The notes: a model not told the origin generated them from the letters alone. 64,000 nt of DNA from JAJPHF01 sp035293805 (GCA_035293805.1 DATGMD010000091.1:1-64000); one strand, 5' to 3'. Numbered from the stretch's first letter, positions 8,420 to 17,172 are shown. Numbers and translations are program-made.

Positions 8420-10534
8420 ATGAGCAAGCGCGAGCGCACCCGACTGCTGGCGAGCCTTGCAATCGCCCTTAGCATGGGTGTGCTTCTCGCGATAGCCTAC
8501 ACGCCGCTAAATCTGCTGCTCCCCGTGCAACAGACCAGCCAAGACCTCTTCGTGTCCAATCGCGACGCCAAGCCCGTCGATCCCGAGCAATACGGGCCAA
8601 TCCCGTCGCGCTACGTGATCATCGCGCTGGACACCAAAACCATTAACGAGCTGGGGCGGTGGACTAGCTGGGACCGTTCATACTACGCGCAAGTCATCGA
8701 TACGCTGCGGGAGGCCGATGCGGACCTGGCGGTGTTCGACATCGGCTTCTTCGAGCCGGGGCCGGGCGACGACGAGCTGGCTCAGGCGCTCCAGCGAGCC
8801 GCCACGCCGCCGTCGATTTTGAAGGTCGTGCAGCCGGTCATCGGCATCCCCGTCGAGAACACGGCTGACAGCGGCCCGCCGCAGCTGCAGCGTGTGGAAG
8901 GCCCGCTCCCGTCGCTCCGCGAGCAGGCCCCGATCGTCGGCAGCGCCAACGTAATCGCCGATGTCGACGGCACGGTACGCACCATCCCGCTGCTGTTCGA
9001 CGCCGATGGTCAGCTCGTGCCCTCGCTGTCGCTGGCCGGCGTGGCGGAGGCGCTGCGCCAGACCCAAAACCTCGACCTGAGCCAGCCGCCACCGACGTTT
9101 CACTTCGCGGGGCGCAACGTCCCCATCTCCGATCACTACGGCATGCGCATCAACTATGTCGGGCCTCCTTCACAACCCGACGGGCGGCAGACGTTTAAGA
9201 CCGTGTCGTTCGTCGACGTGCTCAAGGGCCGCGTCGATCCCGCCGTCTTCCAGAACAAGCACGTCTTCATTGGCCTGCTCGGCGCGCAGGGCTTTGCGGA
9301 CGATTACTGGACGCCGGTATCGAACACGGCCACGGGCAAGATGGCCGGGGTGGAAGTCCACGTGAATGCGGCCGCGACGGTCGAGCGCGCGGCCTTCTTT
9401 ATTCCGGAAGACCGGGCTGCTACGGTAGTGACGATCCTACTCCTCGCCGCCGTCACTGGTCTGGTCGCCGGGCGCCTCGGCGTGTTGAAGAGCCTCGCCA
9501 TCGTGCTGGCACTGGTCGTCGGCTACTTCCTCTTCGCCTCCGAGATGTTCAAGGCGGGGCGTCTGGTGAATATTGTCTACCCTCTCCTCGCCCTCGCGGT
9601 GCCCTATGCGGCGACGGCGACGTACTCCGTCACGTTCGAGCAGCGGCACGCGCGGTTCCTGCGCGGCGCGATGGGCCGGTATCTGTCGCCGGCGGTCATG
9701 GAGGAGATCGTGCGGCGTCCGGAGCTGCTGCGACTCGGCGGTGAGAAGCGCGAGATGACTGTCCTGTTCTCCGACATCCGGGGCTTTACCTCCTTCTCGG
9801 AGCAGCTCGACCCGCAGGAGCTGGTAACCCTCCTGAACGAGTACCTAACGGCCATGACTGACGTCGTCTACCGCTACGACGGCGTGCTCGACAAGTACAT
9901 GGGCGACGCGCTAATGGCCTTCTGGAACGGGCCGGTCCCGCAACCGGACCACGCGCGGCGCGCCTGCCTGACCGCGCTCGACATGCTGGAGACGCTGCGT
10001 ACCTTGCACGAGCGCTGGCGGGAGCGCGGCATCCCCCGTCTCGATATGGGAGTTGGCCTGAACAGCGGCCCGATGTCCGTGGGCAACATGGGGTCCGACA
10101 CCCGCTTCGACTACACGGTCATGGGCGACGCGGTGAACTTGGGCTCGCGCCTGGAAGGCACGAACAAGGAGTATCACACCAACATCGTCATCAGTCAATC
10201 CACACTCGACGAGGTCAAGGATGAGGGGTTCGTGGTGCGGGTCCTCGACCTCGTGGCCGTGAAAGGCAAGGCGCAGCCGGTCGCCGTCTACGAGCTGATC
10301 GGCCGGCCGGGACACTTCGGGCGCTTCACGCCGGAGCTGCTGGCGGTCTACGAGCGCGGGATCCAGCTCTATCGCGCCCAGGACTTCGACGCCGCGGCCG
10401 CGGCGTTCCGCGAGGTGCTGGAGCGTGTGCCGAACGACGGCCCCTGTATGATGTACCTTGAGCGCTGCCAGGACCTCGTCGCGGCCCCGCCGCCACAGGA
10501 CTGGGACGGCGTGTACGTAATGACCCACAAATAG
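8420..10534 (+). CDS. CHASE2-domain class III adenylate cyclase
   Basis: A 704-residue membrane sensor. An N-terminal membrane helix (residues 8-27) precedes an extracytoplasmic CHASE2 domain of about 280 residues ('VIIALDTKTINELGRW', 'VFDIGFFEPG'). Three membrane helices follow, near 331-415, then a class III nucleotide cyclase domain. Catalytic features are present: both metal Asp residues (FSDIRGF near 450 and KYMGD near 496), the adenine-selecting Lys and Asp (LDKYMGD, FDYTVMGD), and the transition-state Asn/Arg ('DAVNLGSRLEG'). It probably makes cAMP in response to an external cue. A short TPR-like tail follows. recJ starts 17 nt downstream. Confidence 0.92.
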   Translation: MSKRERTRLLASLAIALSMGVLLAIAYTPLNLLLPVQQTSQDLFVSNRDAKPVDPEQYGPIPSRYVIIALDTKTINELGRWTSWDRSYYAQVIDTLREADADLAVFDIGFFEPGPGDDELAQALQRAATPPSILKVVQPVIGIPVENTADSGPPQLQRVEGPLPSLREQAPIVGSANVIADVDGTVRTIPLLFDADGQLVPSLSLAGVAEALRQTQNLDLSQPPPTFHFAGRNVPISDHYGMRINYVGPPSQPDGRQTFKTVSFVDVLKGRVDPAVFQNKHVFIGLLGAQGFADDYWTPVSNTATGKMAGVEVHVNAAATVERAAFFIPEDRAATVVTILLLAAVTGLVAGRLGVLKSLAIVLALVVGYFLFASEMFKAGRLVNIVYPLLALAVPYAATATYSVTFEQRHARFLRGAMGRYLSPAVMEEIVRRPELLRLGGEKREMTVLFSDIRGFTSFSEQLDPQELVTLLNEYLTAMTDVVYRYDGVLDKYMGDALMAFWNGPVPQPDHARRACLTALDMLETLRTLHERWRERGIPRLDMGVGLNSGPMSVGNMGSDTRFDYTVMGDAVNLGSRLEGTNKEYHTNIVISQSTLDEVKDEGFVVRVLDLVAVKGKAQPVAVYELIGRPGHFGRFTPELLAVYERGIQLYRAQDFDAAAAAFREVLERVPNDGPCMMYLERCQDLVAAPPPQDWDGVYVMTHK

Positions 10535-10551
10535 CCGACGGGGGCGCGCGA

Positions 10552-12267
10552 GTGGTCGGTGGCGAGGTGCGGCGCGGGGCGGATCGGCGACCGGTGACCT
10601 GGGAGATCGCGCCCGCGGCGCCGGCCGCCATGCTGCGCGCGCTCGACGTGGGCTCGCCGCTGGTGGCCCAGCTTCTCTGGAACCGCGGCGTCCGCGACGC
10701 CGCCGCGGCCGGCCGCTTCCTGCGGCCCGAGCGCGAGCCGCTGGGCGATCCCATGCGGATGGCGGGCGTCCCCGCCGCCGTGCGGCGGATACGGGCCGCC
10801 ATCGCGGGGGGCACCCCTATCGCGATCCACGGGGACTACGACGTCGACGGGGTGAGCGCCGCCGCCGTGCTGGCGCTCACGCTCCGCCGCCTGGGCGCCG
10901 ATCCGATCGTTCACATCCCCCACCGCGCGCGGGACGGCTACGGGCTCTCGCCGGCCGCCATGCGCGCGCTGCACGCCCGCGGCGCCCGCCTGGTGCTCAC
11001 CGTCGACTGCGGCATCACGGCGAACGCCGAGGTGGCGCTAGCTGCCGACCTGGGCATGGAGGTCGTGGTCACCGACCATCACCACGTGCCGGTCACCTTG
11101 CCCGCCGCGGCGGCCGTGATCAATCCGCGCCAGCCCGGCTGCGCTTACGGCTACGCCGACCTGTCGGGGGTCGGCGTAGCTTACGTCCTGGCGCGCGCGC
11201 TGCTGCAGGCCGCGTTGCCGGCGAGCCAGGCGGAGACGGCCGCCAACGACTTGCTGGATCTGGTGGCCCTCGGTACTCTCGCCGACATGGTGCCCCTCCT
11301 CGGTGAGAACCGGTCACTGGTGGCGCGCGGGCTGCGCGTCCTGCGCGACGGGCGCCGACCGGGCCTGCGCGCGCTCGCCGCGGCGGCCGGCGTCGAGCTA
11401 AGCCACCTCACGGCGCAACAAGCGGCCTTCTTCCTGGCGCCGCGCCTGAACGCGGCCGGACGCATGGGCGAGGCGACGGATGCCTACGCGCTGCTGGTCG
11501 CGCCGGACGAGGCGACGGCGGCGCCCCTGGCCGAGCGGCTGAACCAGCTCAACCGCGAGCGGCAGCGCGCCGTCGGCGACGGCGTGAACGCGGCCTGGCA
11601 ACAGGCGAGCGCCGACGCGCCCGCGATTATCGTCGCCGGCGATTACGCGCCTGGCATTGCGGGCCTTGTCGCGTCGCGCCTCACGGAGGAGACAGGCCGC
11701 CCGTGCGTGGTGCTGGAGCGCGGCGACGAGTACTGCAAGGGGTCCGCGCGCGGGCCAGAGGGGTTCCACCTCGCCGCGGCCCTACAGCAGTGCGCCGACC
11801 TGTTGGTCAAGTTCGGCGGCCACGCCCAGGCGGCTGGCATGACCCTGCGCACCGCCCACCTACCGGCGTTCGCGGAGCGGCTGCAGGGGCTCGCCGCGGC
11901 CGCGCTCGGCCCCACGCCGCCGCTGCCGCGCCGGCGCGTGGACGGGGCGCTGAGCCTGCGCGCCATCAACTGGGAGTTCGGCGAGGCGCTCCAGGCGCTG
12001 GAGCCTTACGGCACGGGCAACCCGGTCCCTCTGTTCCTGACCGGGCGCGCCGTAGTTCGCGAGAGTCGGCCGTTGCGGGAGACGGGGCTAGCCCTGCGAT
12101 TGACTGACGGCGGGCTGCCGCTGCGCGCGGTGTGGTTCCGGGCGGGCGAGCGCGCCGTCGCTGACGGAGCCGCGGTCAGCGTCGTCTACCAGGTGGAGCG
12201 CAGCGTCTACCGCGGCGAGGTGCGGCTAGAGCTGCGTGTGGAAGACCTCCAGCCGGCCGCAGGGTAG
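10552..12267 (+). CDS. recJ: Single-stranded-DNA-specific exonuclease RecJ
   Basis: RecJ degrades single-stranded DNA 5'-3' in recombination and mismatch repair. The DHH phosphoesterase motifs are intact: 'HGDYDVDGVSAAA', 'TVDCG' and 'VVTDHHHVP'. The C-terminal DHHA1 domain has 'KFGGHAQAAGMTL', followed by the OB-like RecJ tail. At 571 residues the length is normal. The annotated GTG at 10552 is one option; a second in-frame GTG at 10594 ('TWEIAP...') is also plausible. It lies directly after the cyclase gene and ends before a strong terminator. Confidence 0.93.
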   Translation: MVGGEVRRGADRRPVTWEIAPAAPAAMLRALDVGSPLVAQLLWNRGVRDAAAAGRFLRPEREPLGDPMRMAGVPAAVRRIRAAIAGGTPIAIHGDYDVDGVSAAAVLALTLRRLGADPIVHIPHRARDGYGLSPAAMRALHARGARLVLTVDCGITANAEVALAADLGMEVVVTDHHHVPVTLPAAAAVINPRQPGCAYGYADLSGVGVAYVLARALLQAALPASQAETAANDLLDLVALGTLADMVPLLGENRSLVARGLRVLRDGRRPGLRALAAAAGVELSHLTAQQAAFFLAPRLNAAGRMGEATDAYALLVAPDEATAAPLAERLNQLNRERQRAVGDGVNAAWQQASADAPAIIVAGDYAPGIAGLVASRLTEETGRPCVVLERGDEYCKGSARGPEGFHLAAALQQCADLLVKFGGHAQAAGMTLRTAHLPAFAERLQGLAAAALGPTPPLPRRRVDGALSLRAINWEFGEALQALEPYGTGNPVPLFLTGRAVVRESRPLRETGLALRLTDGGLPLRAVWFRAGERAVADGAAVSVVYQVERSVYRGEVRLELRVEDLQPAAG

Positions 12268-12408
12268 GCGCAGGCTCGCGGCCGCCGGCCTGCCTCGCGG
12301 CCAAGCCGAGCGAGAGTCGACCGCAAGGCCAATCGCCGCCGTGCAGCGGACGTAGCGCAACCCGGTCGCCGCCTGACCGCTGCGGCGCCGGTCACCCACG
12401 AAAAGCGA

Positions 12409-12437
12409 GGAGCCGGGGCGCCCAGCGCCCCGGCTCC
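12409..12437. terminator. Bidirectional terminator between recJ and exported protein A
   Basis: GGAGCCGGGGCGC pairs perfectly with GCGCCCCGGCTCC across a 3-nt loop. AAAAGCGA precedes it and TTATCGCC follows. It lies between convergent genes. Confidence 0.75.
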
Positions 12438-12475
12438 TTATCGCCTCCCCCTGCGAGCCTCACGGCGCGCGGCGG

Positions 12476-13717
12476 TTACAGGCGCACGTTGCAGCCGGAG
12501 CCGACGAAGATGTCGCCGGTCGTCCGGAGGCCCGCGTAACCGATCGGGAACGGGCCGCCGTAGCTGGTGCTCATCGAGCCGGCGATGCCACCCGGCCCTG
12601 TGGCGCCGCCACCCGCGTAGCGCGCGAGCGTGTTCAGCTCGGCATTGTAGCCGGCCGTCCACCCGCCCGCGAGGATCGCGCCCAGGCTGGTTGAGCCGGA
12701 GAAGGGCACCGACAGCGGCGCGCCCACACCGAACGGGCTGCCGAACGTGGCGTTCGGCTGGCCGATCGTGCCCGTACCGCTGCCCGTGACGCCGATGCCC
12801 GAGAAGAAGGGGAAGCCGTAAGAGTAGCCGCCCACCACGCTGAGGCCCAGCGTATCGAGGCCCCCGAAGTTCGGCCCGACGCAGCCGCCGCCGGGGAACG
12901 CCAGCGCGCCCTGGGTCGCCAGCGTGCTGATGAGCCCCTGGCTGTAGAGCGACGGTACCTGGCCGAAGAACTGCTGGGGGTTCGGGTACGAGTACGCCGC
13001 GTAAGCCAGGATGTACGGGGCGAGATCGGGCAGCAGCGCGTCCCACCAGCCGTAGGGCGGGGTCGTCGGTCCGTCGCCGAAGGCGCCCGTCGCCTGGTAC
13101 AGATTGCCGGCATACAGCGGATCGTTCCGCCGACCCGGCCCGCGGCTACGGAAGCCGCCTTCCATCGAGGTACAGTAGCCACCCGCACCACACTCGGCCA
13201 AGGTCACGCCCGCGCGGCCGCCTACAGCGGTCTGGATGGAAGCGACGCCGGGAATGAGCAGGGCTGGCTGGTTGCCGCTCGGGGCGGCCACCGCGACGAT
13301 CGTGTGCGGCCCGCGCGGGATGTCGGTCACCATCTCCCAGCCGCTCAGCAGGAAGCGGTCCCCGCCCAGCGCGTTGGCCACGTCGGGGCGCTCCTTGCCG
13401 TAGTCCGCCGCGCCGAGGTAGAAGCCGCCCTGGTCGGGGCCACCGTCGAGATAGACGTCGACGCGGCTGACGCCCGTCCCACGGTCGCTGGCCGGGTTGG
13501 CGGCCCAGCCGCGGATGAGTACCTGAGTGGCGGCCGTGGCCGAGCGGTTCGTGGGCTCGTCGATGGCCACGATGATGCCGCTCGTGATCTGGTCCGACCC
13601 GCCTTGGTCCTGCGTGGCGGGATGCGCCCAGGCCGTTTTCGGCGCCAGCGAGCCGCCTATCAGGATGAGTATGCCGAGCAGGGTAGCGATGCGTCGTTGC
13701 AACTGCATTCGGGGCAT
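12476..13717 (-). CDS. Exported protein A: beta-rich domain plus Gly/Ser/Tyr-rich tail
   Basis: This protein of 413 residues has a Sec signal peptide ('RRIATLLGILILIGGSLAP', cleavage near 'TAWA'). Residues about 40-160 form a predicted beta domain ('VLIRGWAANPASDRGTGVS', 'VDVYLDGG', 'GDRFLLSGWEM'). The same domain is found in exported protein D at 16.2-17.2 kb. The remaining 250 residues are rich in Gly, Ser, Pro and aromatic residues. No enzyme motif is visible. I chose the ATG preceded by GGAGGAGGCGGC, identical to the start region of two sister genes; the open frame extends upstream but without hydrophobic sequence. Function unknown; perhaps a surface or matrix protein. Confidence 0.7.
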   Translation of the reverse strand: MPRMQLQRRIATLLGILILIGGSLAPKTAWAHPATQDQGGSDQITSGIIVAIDEPTNRSATAATQVLIRGWAANPASDRGTGVSRVDVYLDGGPDQGGFYLGAADYGKERPDVANALGGDRFLLSGWEMVTDIPRGPHTIVAVAAPSGNQPALLIPGVASIQTAVGGRAGVTLAECGAGGYCTSMEGGFRSRGPGRRNDPLYAGNLYQATGAFGDGPTTPPYGWWDALLPDLAPYILAYAAYSYPNPQQFFGQVPSLYSQGLISTLATQGALAFPGGGCVGPNFGGLDTLGLSVVGGYSYGFPFFSGIGVTGSGTGTIGQPNATFGSPFGVGAPLSVPFSGSTSLGAILAGGWTAGYNAELNTLARYAGGGATGPGGIAGSMSTSYGGPFPIGYAGLRTTGDIFVGSGCNVRL

Positions 13718-13915
13718 GCCGCCTCCTCCCTCTGCCTCCACCTGGTCGCATGGGCGCCGGGAAGCGCCGGCCTTCGTGACGGCCGGCCCCTCGCTTCGTG
13801 TGGCTCGCCTGCGCGCGGTGCCCCGTGCAGGATCGGGGCCAGCGTGCAGGCGCTGGCACGCAAACGCCGCCGTCCGCTCACAGGCGCTCGCGGCGGCCAC
13901 GTCGTCCTCGTCTTA

Positions 13916-13927
13916 CCCTATTAAACG
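13916..13927 (-). promoter_or_regulatory. Shared 12-mer upstream of exported protein A
   Basis: On the minus strand it reads CGTTTAATAGGG, 199 nt before the start of protein A. The identical 12-mer occurs at 16138-16149, before protein C. It may be a promoter or activator site. Confidence 0.4.
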
Positions 13928-13959
13928 GGCCGGCGGCCGAAACGCAACACGGTGCGCGA

Positions 13960-13989
13960 TTGAATTCCCAAGAAATGGCGGGCTATAAT
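13960..13989 (+). promoter_or_regulatory. Sigma70-type promoter of rplY
   Basis: TTGAAT (13960-13965), an 18-bp spacer and an exact TATAAT (13984-13989). The predicted start is about 25 nt before the L25 ATG, and a CGAGGTG ribosome-binding site follows. Confidence 0.8.
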
Positions 13990-14018
13990 CGCGGGATAAG
14001 TTCTCCGAGGTGTTATGA

Positions 14019-14687
14019 ATGGCTGACATTGTGCTGCGCGCGCAGCGGCGTGCCGTGCTGGGCAAGAAGGTGCGCTTTCTGCGCCGCCAGGGCCTCGTGC
14101 CGGCCAGCCTCTATGGCCCGGGCATCGAGCCCGCGCCGCTGCAGCTGCCCGTGCGCGAGTTGGACGACGCCCTTCGCCACATGACCGCCACAACGCTCGC
14201 CGCGCTCCAGGTGGACGGCGAGGCGCCGCGACAGGTGTTGGTGCGCGAGGTGCAACGCCATCCCGTGAGCGAGCACACGCTCCACGTCGACTTCTTCGCG
14301 ATGCCGATGGACGTAACGATCCGGGCCGACGTGCCGGTCCAGACCGTGGGCGAGGCGCCGGCGGTGACGGTCCTCGGCGGCACGCTCGTCCGCAGCGCGG
14401 AGACCGTGCAGGTAGAGGCGCTGCCCACCGACCTGCCCGAGCGGATCGAGGTCGATCTCGCCCCGCTCACCGAGTTCCACCACGCGATTCACGCCGGCGA
14501 CCTGCAGCTGCCGCCCGGCGTCACGCTGCTGACCCCACCCGATACGGCCCTGGTCACGGTCCTGCCAGCCCGCCTGGAAGCCGAGCTTGCCGCCGAGGCG
14601 GCCGAAGCCGCCGAGGCCGCCGCTCCTACTGCCGAGGCCGAGGCCGCGCCGGCGGCCGCGGAGGGCGAGACCGAGGCCGCCGAGTAA
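14019..14687 (+). CDS. rplY: 50S ribosomal protein L25, CTC form
   Basis: L25 binds 5S rRNA. This 222-residue version has the N-terminal L25 domain ('VLGKKVRFLRRQGLVPASLYG') and the C-terminal TL5/CTC beta domain ('VEALPTDLPERIEVDL'). It ends in an Ala/Glu-rich tail of about 45 residues, typical of high-GC organisms. It is flanked by its own promoter and a strong terminator. It interrupts a group of four exported-protein genes that run on the opposite strand, so it forms an independent unit. Confidence 0.95.
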   Translation: MADIVLRAQRRAVLGKKVRFLRRQGLVPASLYGPGIEPAPLQLPVRELDDALRHMTATTLAALQVDGEAPRQVLVREVQRHPVSEHTLHVDFFAMPMDVTIRADVPVQTVGEAPAVTVLGGTLVRSAETVQVEALPTDLPERIEVDLAPLTEFHHAIHAGDLQLPPGVTLLTPPDTALVTVLPARLEAELAAEAAEAAEAAAPTAEAEAAPAAAEGETEAAE

Positions 14688-14716
14688 CCTCGACCCCCTA
14701 CCGCGCCAGAGCGACC

Positions 14717-14745
14717 AAGGGCCGACGGCAGCGCCGTCGGCCCTT
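14717..14745. terminator. Terminator between rplY and exported protein B
   Basis: AAGGGCCGACGGC pairs perfectly with GCCGTCGGCCCTT across a 3-nt loop. It lies between convergent genes and may serve both strands. Confidence 0.8.
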
Positions 14746-14777
14746 CGCTTGTCCTGGTCCTGTCAGCCACTTGGGGC

Positions 14778-15356
14778 TTAACACCCCATGCCATACTGCC
14801 CCGCCCGCCCGGCGCCGCGGCCCACGTAGAACGGGTCCCAGAAGCCCGTGAACGACCCAATGGGCTGGCCGCCCGACTGCGGGTAGGAGAACGTCGGGTA
14901 GCTCGGCGCGAACGGATACCCGGCGTAGTACGGGAAGCCGGCGGGCGCTGGCGCGCCGAGCGGCCCCGGCACCGCGTTGTAGGCGTTGATCGGATTCAGG
15001 AAGCCGGGCGCCACGCCAGCCGAGGGCGTGCCCACGGCGGGGTAGTAGGTGTAGCTCGCGTAGCCCCAGCCGCCTCCCCAGACCGGGTACGGCGTGCCGT
15101 AGAACGGATAGCCGTGGCCGAAGCCGTAGCCCGAGACAGTGCCCGCCACGTAGGGGAAGTCCAGGTAGAAGCCGCTGCCGGCCAGATAGCCGCCCTCGGT
15201 CGGGCAGCTCGTGTCGATGGTCTGGTCGGTGGGGGGCGGCGCGGGGCTGGTAACGCGGGCGTGCGACGGCGGAGCCATCGGCGCGAGCGCGGCGAGGCCC
15301 AGGACTAGCGCGCCGAGGGTGCCGGCCAATCGCCGAGCCAGATGCGGGCGTGTCAT
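14778..15356 (-). CDS. Exported protein B: Tyr/Gly/Pro-rich
   Basis: This 192-residue protein has a signal peptide ('LAGTLGALVLGLAALAPMAP', cleavage near 'SHA'). The mature chain is dominated by Tyr, Gly, Pro and Phe ('GYGFGHGYPFYGTPYP', 'YASYTYYPAVG', 'FPYYAGYPFAPSYPTFSYP'), with Cys only near the N-terminus and at the very end ('YGMGC'). No known domain. It starts at an ATG preceded by AAGGAGGCGGC, shared with proteins A and D. It lies 66 nt downstream of exported protein C with no terminator between, so the two are probably co-transcribed. Aromatic, low-complexity composition suggests a structural or self-associating extracellular protein; that is inference. Confidence 0.65.
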   Translation of the reverse strand: MTRPHLARRLAGTLGALVLGLAALAPMAPPSHARVTSPAPPPTDQTIDTSCPTEGGYLAGSGFYLDFPYVAGTVSGYGFGHGYPFYGTPYPVWGGGWGYASYTYYPAVGTPSAGVAPGFLNPINAYNAVPGPLGAPAPAGFPYYAGYPFAPSYPTFSYPQSGGQPIGSFTGFWDPFYVGRGAGRAGQYGMGC

Positions 15357-15422
15357 GCCGCCTCCTTACGTGCGAGCGGCGCCCCGACCGACGCCGCCGC
15401 TTCCGAATGGGACTCTCGAGAA

Positions 15423-15983
15423 TTATCGGAACCCGAAGCCGAACGGGCTGAACCCCCCGACGCCGCCGACGCCGCCCATGCCGAAGGAGCTGACTCCGAA
15501 CGGGCTGAAGCCGGCACCTTGGAACCCGAAGATCGGTGTACTGGATAGGCCGAAGTCGCGCACCACGAAGGGGCCGCCCGTCGGCGCGGGCGCCACGATG
15601 CCGAGGCCCTGGCAATAGGGCGAGCCCACGAGCGTGGCAAGCGGCGAGGGCTGGCCGCCCGAGAAGTTCAAGAACGTGCCCACCGTGCCCAGCCCATAGC
15701 TCGAGTATGCCGGGTTGTAGTAGGGCCCGTAGAAGCTGCCCGCGCCAAAGCTGTACACCTGGCTAAGCCCACCCTGTTGCAGGCCGGCGCTCATCAAGCC
15801 ACCGCCGCCCAGCGCCTGGCACTGGGCGAAGCCCCCGAACTGGGCGGGATCCGGCGCCGGGGGAAGAACGCTAGCTACGACGGCGGGCGAAGCGGCCAGG
15901 CTGGCCAGGGGCGATGCGATCACGGCGGCCAGCGCGCCTGCCACCAGGCTGACGCTCGCGCGCTTCCAAATCCCGGAACTCAT
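15423..15983 (-). CDS. Exported protein C: Gly/Phe/Ser-rich
   Basis: This 186-residue protein has a signal peptide ('SVSLVAGALAAVIASPLASLA'). The mature chain is rich in Gly, Phe, Ser, Pro and Tyr, and ends in FG-type repeats: 'GFSPFG' occurs twice around a 'GMGGVGGVGG' linker. Two Cys residues are present ('QCQALGG', 'PYCQGLG'). No recognised domain. I chose the ATG after GAGGAGGCCAA; the longer open frame upstream is Arg-rich and lacks a signal. The 12-mer at 16138-16149 lies 155 nt upstream. Protein B follows in the same direction. Function unknown. Confidence 0.65.
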   Translation of the reverse strand: MSSGIWKRASVSLVAGALAAVIASPLASLAASPAVVASVLPPAPDPAQFGGFAQCQALGGGGLMSAGLQQGGLSQVYSFGAGSFYGPYYNPAYSSYGLGTVGTFLNFSGGQPSPLATLVGSPYCQGLGIVAPAPTGGPFVVRDFGLSSTPIFGFQGAGFSPFGVSSFGMGGVGGVGGFSPFGFGFR

Positions 15984-16137
15984 TTGGCCTCCTCGGCGGG
16001 CGCGCTGGCCCGTCCGTCCCGTGTGCGTGAGTGGCGCCGAGGCCGCCCGGCGGACGCGCTCCGGTCGCCCGGCCCGCGCCGCCAGGGCTAGCCCCCGCGC
16101 GGGTGCAGCGTTCACCGCGCGCCGCGCGGGCGCATCG

Positions 16138-16149
16138 CCCTATTAAACG
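16138..16149 (-). promoter_or_regulatory. Shared 12-mer upstream of exported protein C
   Basis: CGTTTAATAGGG on the minus strand is identical to the site at 13916-13927. It lies in the 223-nt gap between proteins D and C, 155 nt before the start of C. Confidence 0.4.
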
Positions 16150-16206
16150 AGAACTCCAACGCAAACGTTACACGTGGCGCGGCTACGGCGGCCCCCAGCG
16201 TCTCGC

Positions 16207-17172
16207 CTAGCGCCCGCTCGGAAGGCCGGGCGGCGTTACGGTGATCGGCGAACCCGTCCAGCTCGGCCCGGTGCTGCCCGGGGAGGCGCCGTACGGCCCA
16301 TTGTTGCCGTTCGCGAACGGCACGTTGTTCACCTGACTGTAGGGATAGCCCGCCTCATACGGGAACGGCGCGCCGCCGCCCGAGCTGTAGGGCAGGCTGA
16401 AGCCCATGTACGGGAACCCGTACCCGTAGGGGTACGACGTGTACGAGAGACAGCGCCCGGAGTTCGGGTCGCCTACCAGGCAGGCGGTGTAATTGCTGCC
16501 CCCATAGGAGATACAGCGCCCTGTGGGCTGCTCGTACTGGACGCACAGGCCGAAGCCGGGATAGTTGTAGTTGCCGCCACTGAAGAAGGGATAGCCCTCG
16601 CCATAGCTCCACGCGCTCGACTGGAATGCGGGGCCCGTGGCCGGCGGCCCGGGCGGGGTCGTGGGCGCGATGTGCGCGAGCGCCGGGACCGGGCCGCCGG
16701 GGATCGCCTCGTAAGAGAGCACCGTCGGGCCGGCCCAGCCCTGGCCAGCGGGCTGGTCCGCCGGATGAGCGTAGACGTAGATCGAACGCTGCCCCGGCGG
16801 AACGTCCGCCTCCACGCGCCAGCCGCTGCGTCCGAAGCGATCGTTGCCCAGCGAGCGGGCCACGTCCTGTCGCGTCTGGCCGTACTCGGCGCGTGCCAAG
16901 AAGATGCCGCCCGCGTCGCGTGGCCCGTCCAGGTAGACCTCGACACGGTCGACGCCCGTCCCCTGCGGGTTGCCGGGGTCCGCTGCCCAGCCCGTCATGT
17001 ACAGCCGCAGGCTGCCGGTCGCATCCGCCGGCGGCGTGTCGATGGAGATGGTCGTGCTCGCCGCGTCCGCCGTCGGCGCTGCGAAGCTCACGCGGGGCGC
17101 GAGGCCGGCCAGCGCCAACGCCGCTACCATGAGCAGGCCCGCGATACGCCACGCCACGGAAACTCGTCTCAT
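16207..17172 (-). CDS. Exported protein D: beta-rich domain plus Tyr/Pro/Gly tail with Cys repeats
   Basis: This 321-residue protein has a signal peptide ('IAGLLMVAALALAGLAP', cleavage near 'SFA'). Residues about 40-145 match the beta domain of protein A ('LYMTGWAADPGNPQGTGVD', 'VEVYLDG', 'NDRFGRSGW'). The tail is rich in Tyr, Pro, Gly and Asn and contains two related Cys units, 'CVQYEQPTGRCISY' and 'CLVGDPNSGRCLSY', then 'YPYGYGFPYMGF'. The start follows GGAGGCGGC as in A and B. A TTAAACG element 238 nt upstream resembles part of the shared 12-mer. Secreted, unknown function; the paired domain suggests that A and D bind the same kind of ligand. Confidence 0.68.
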   Translation of the reverse strand: MRRVSVAWRIAGLLMVAALALAGLAPRVSFAAPTADAASTTISIDTPPADATGSLRLYMTGWAADPGNPQGTGVDRVEVYLDGPRDAGGIFLARAEYGQTRQDVARSLGNDRFGRSGWRVEADVPPGQRSIYVYAHPADQPAGQGWAGPTVLSYEAIPGGPVPALAHIAPTTPPGPPATGPAFQSSAWSYGEGYPFFSGGNYNYPGFGLCVQYEQPTGRCISYGGSNYTACLVGDPNSGRCLSYTSYPYGYGFPYMGFSLPYSSGGGAPFPYEAGYPYSQVNNVPFANGNNGPYGASPGSTGPSWTGSPITVTPPGLPSGR

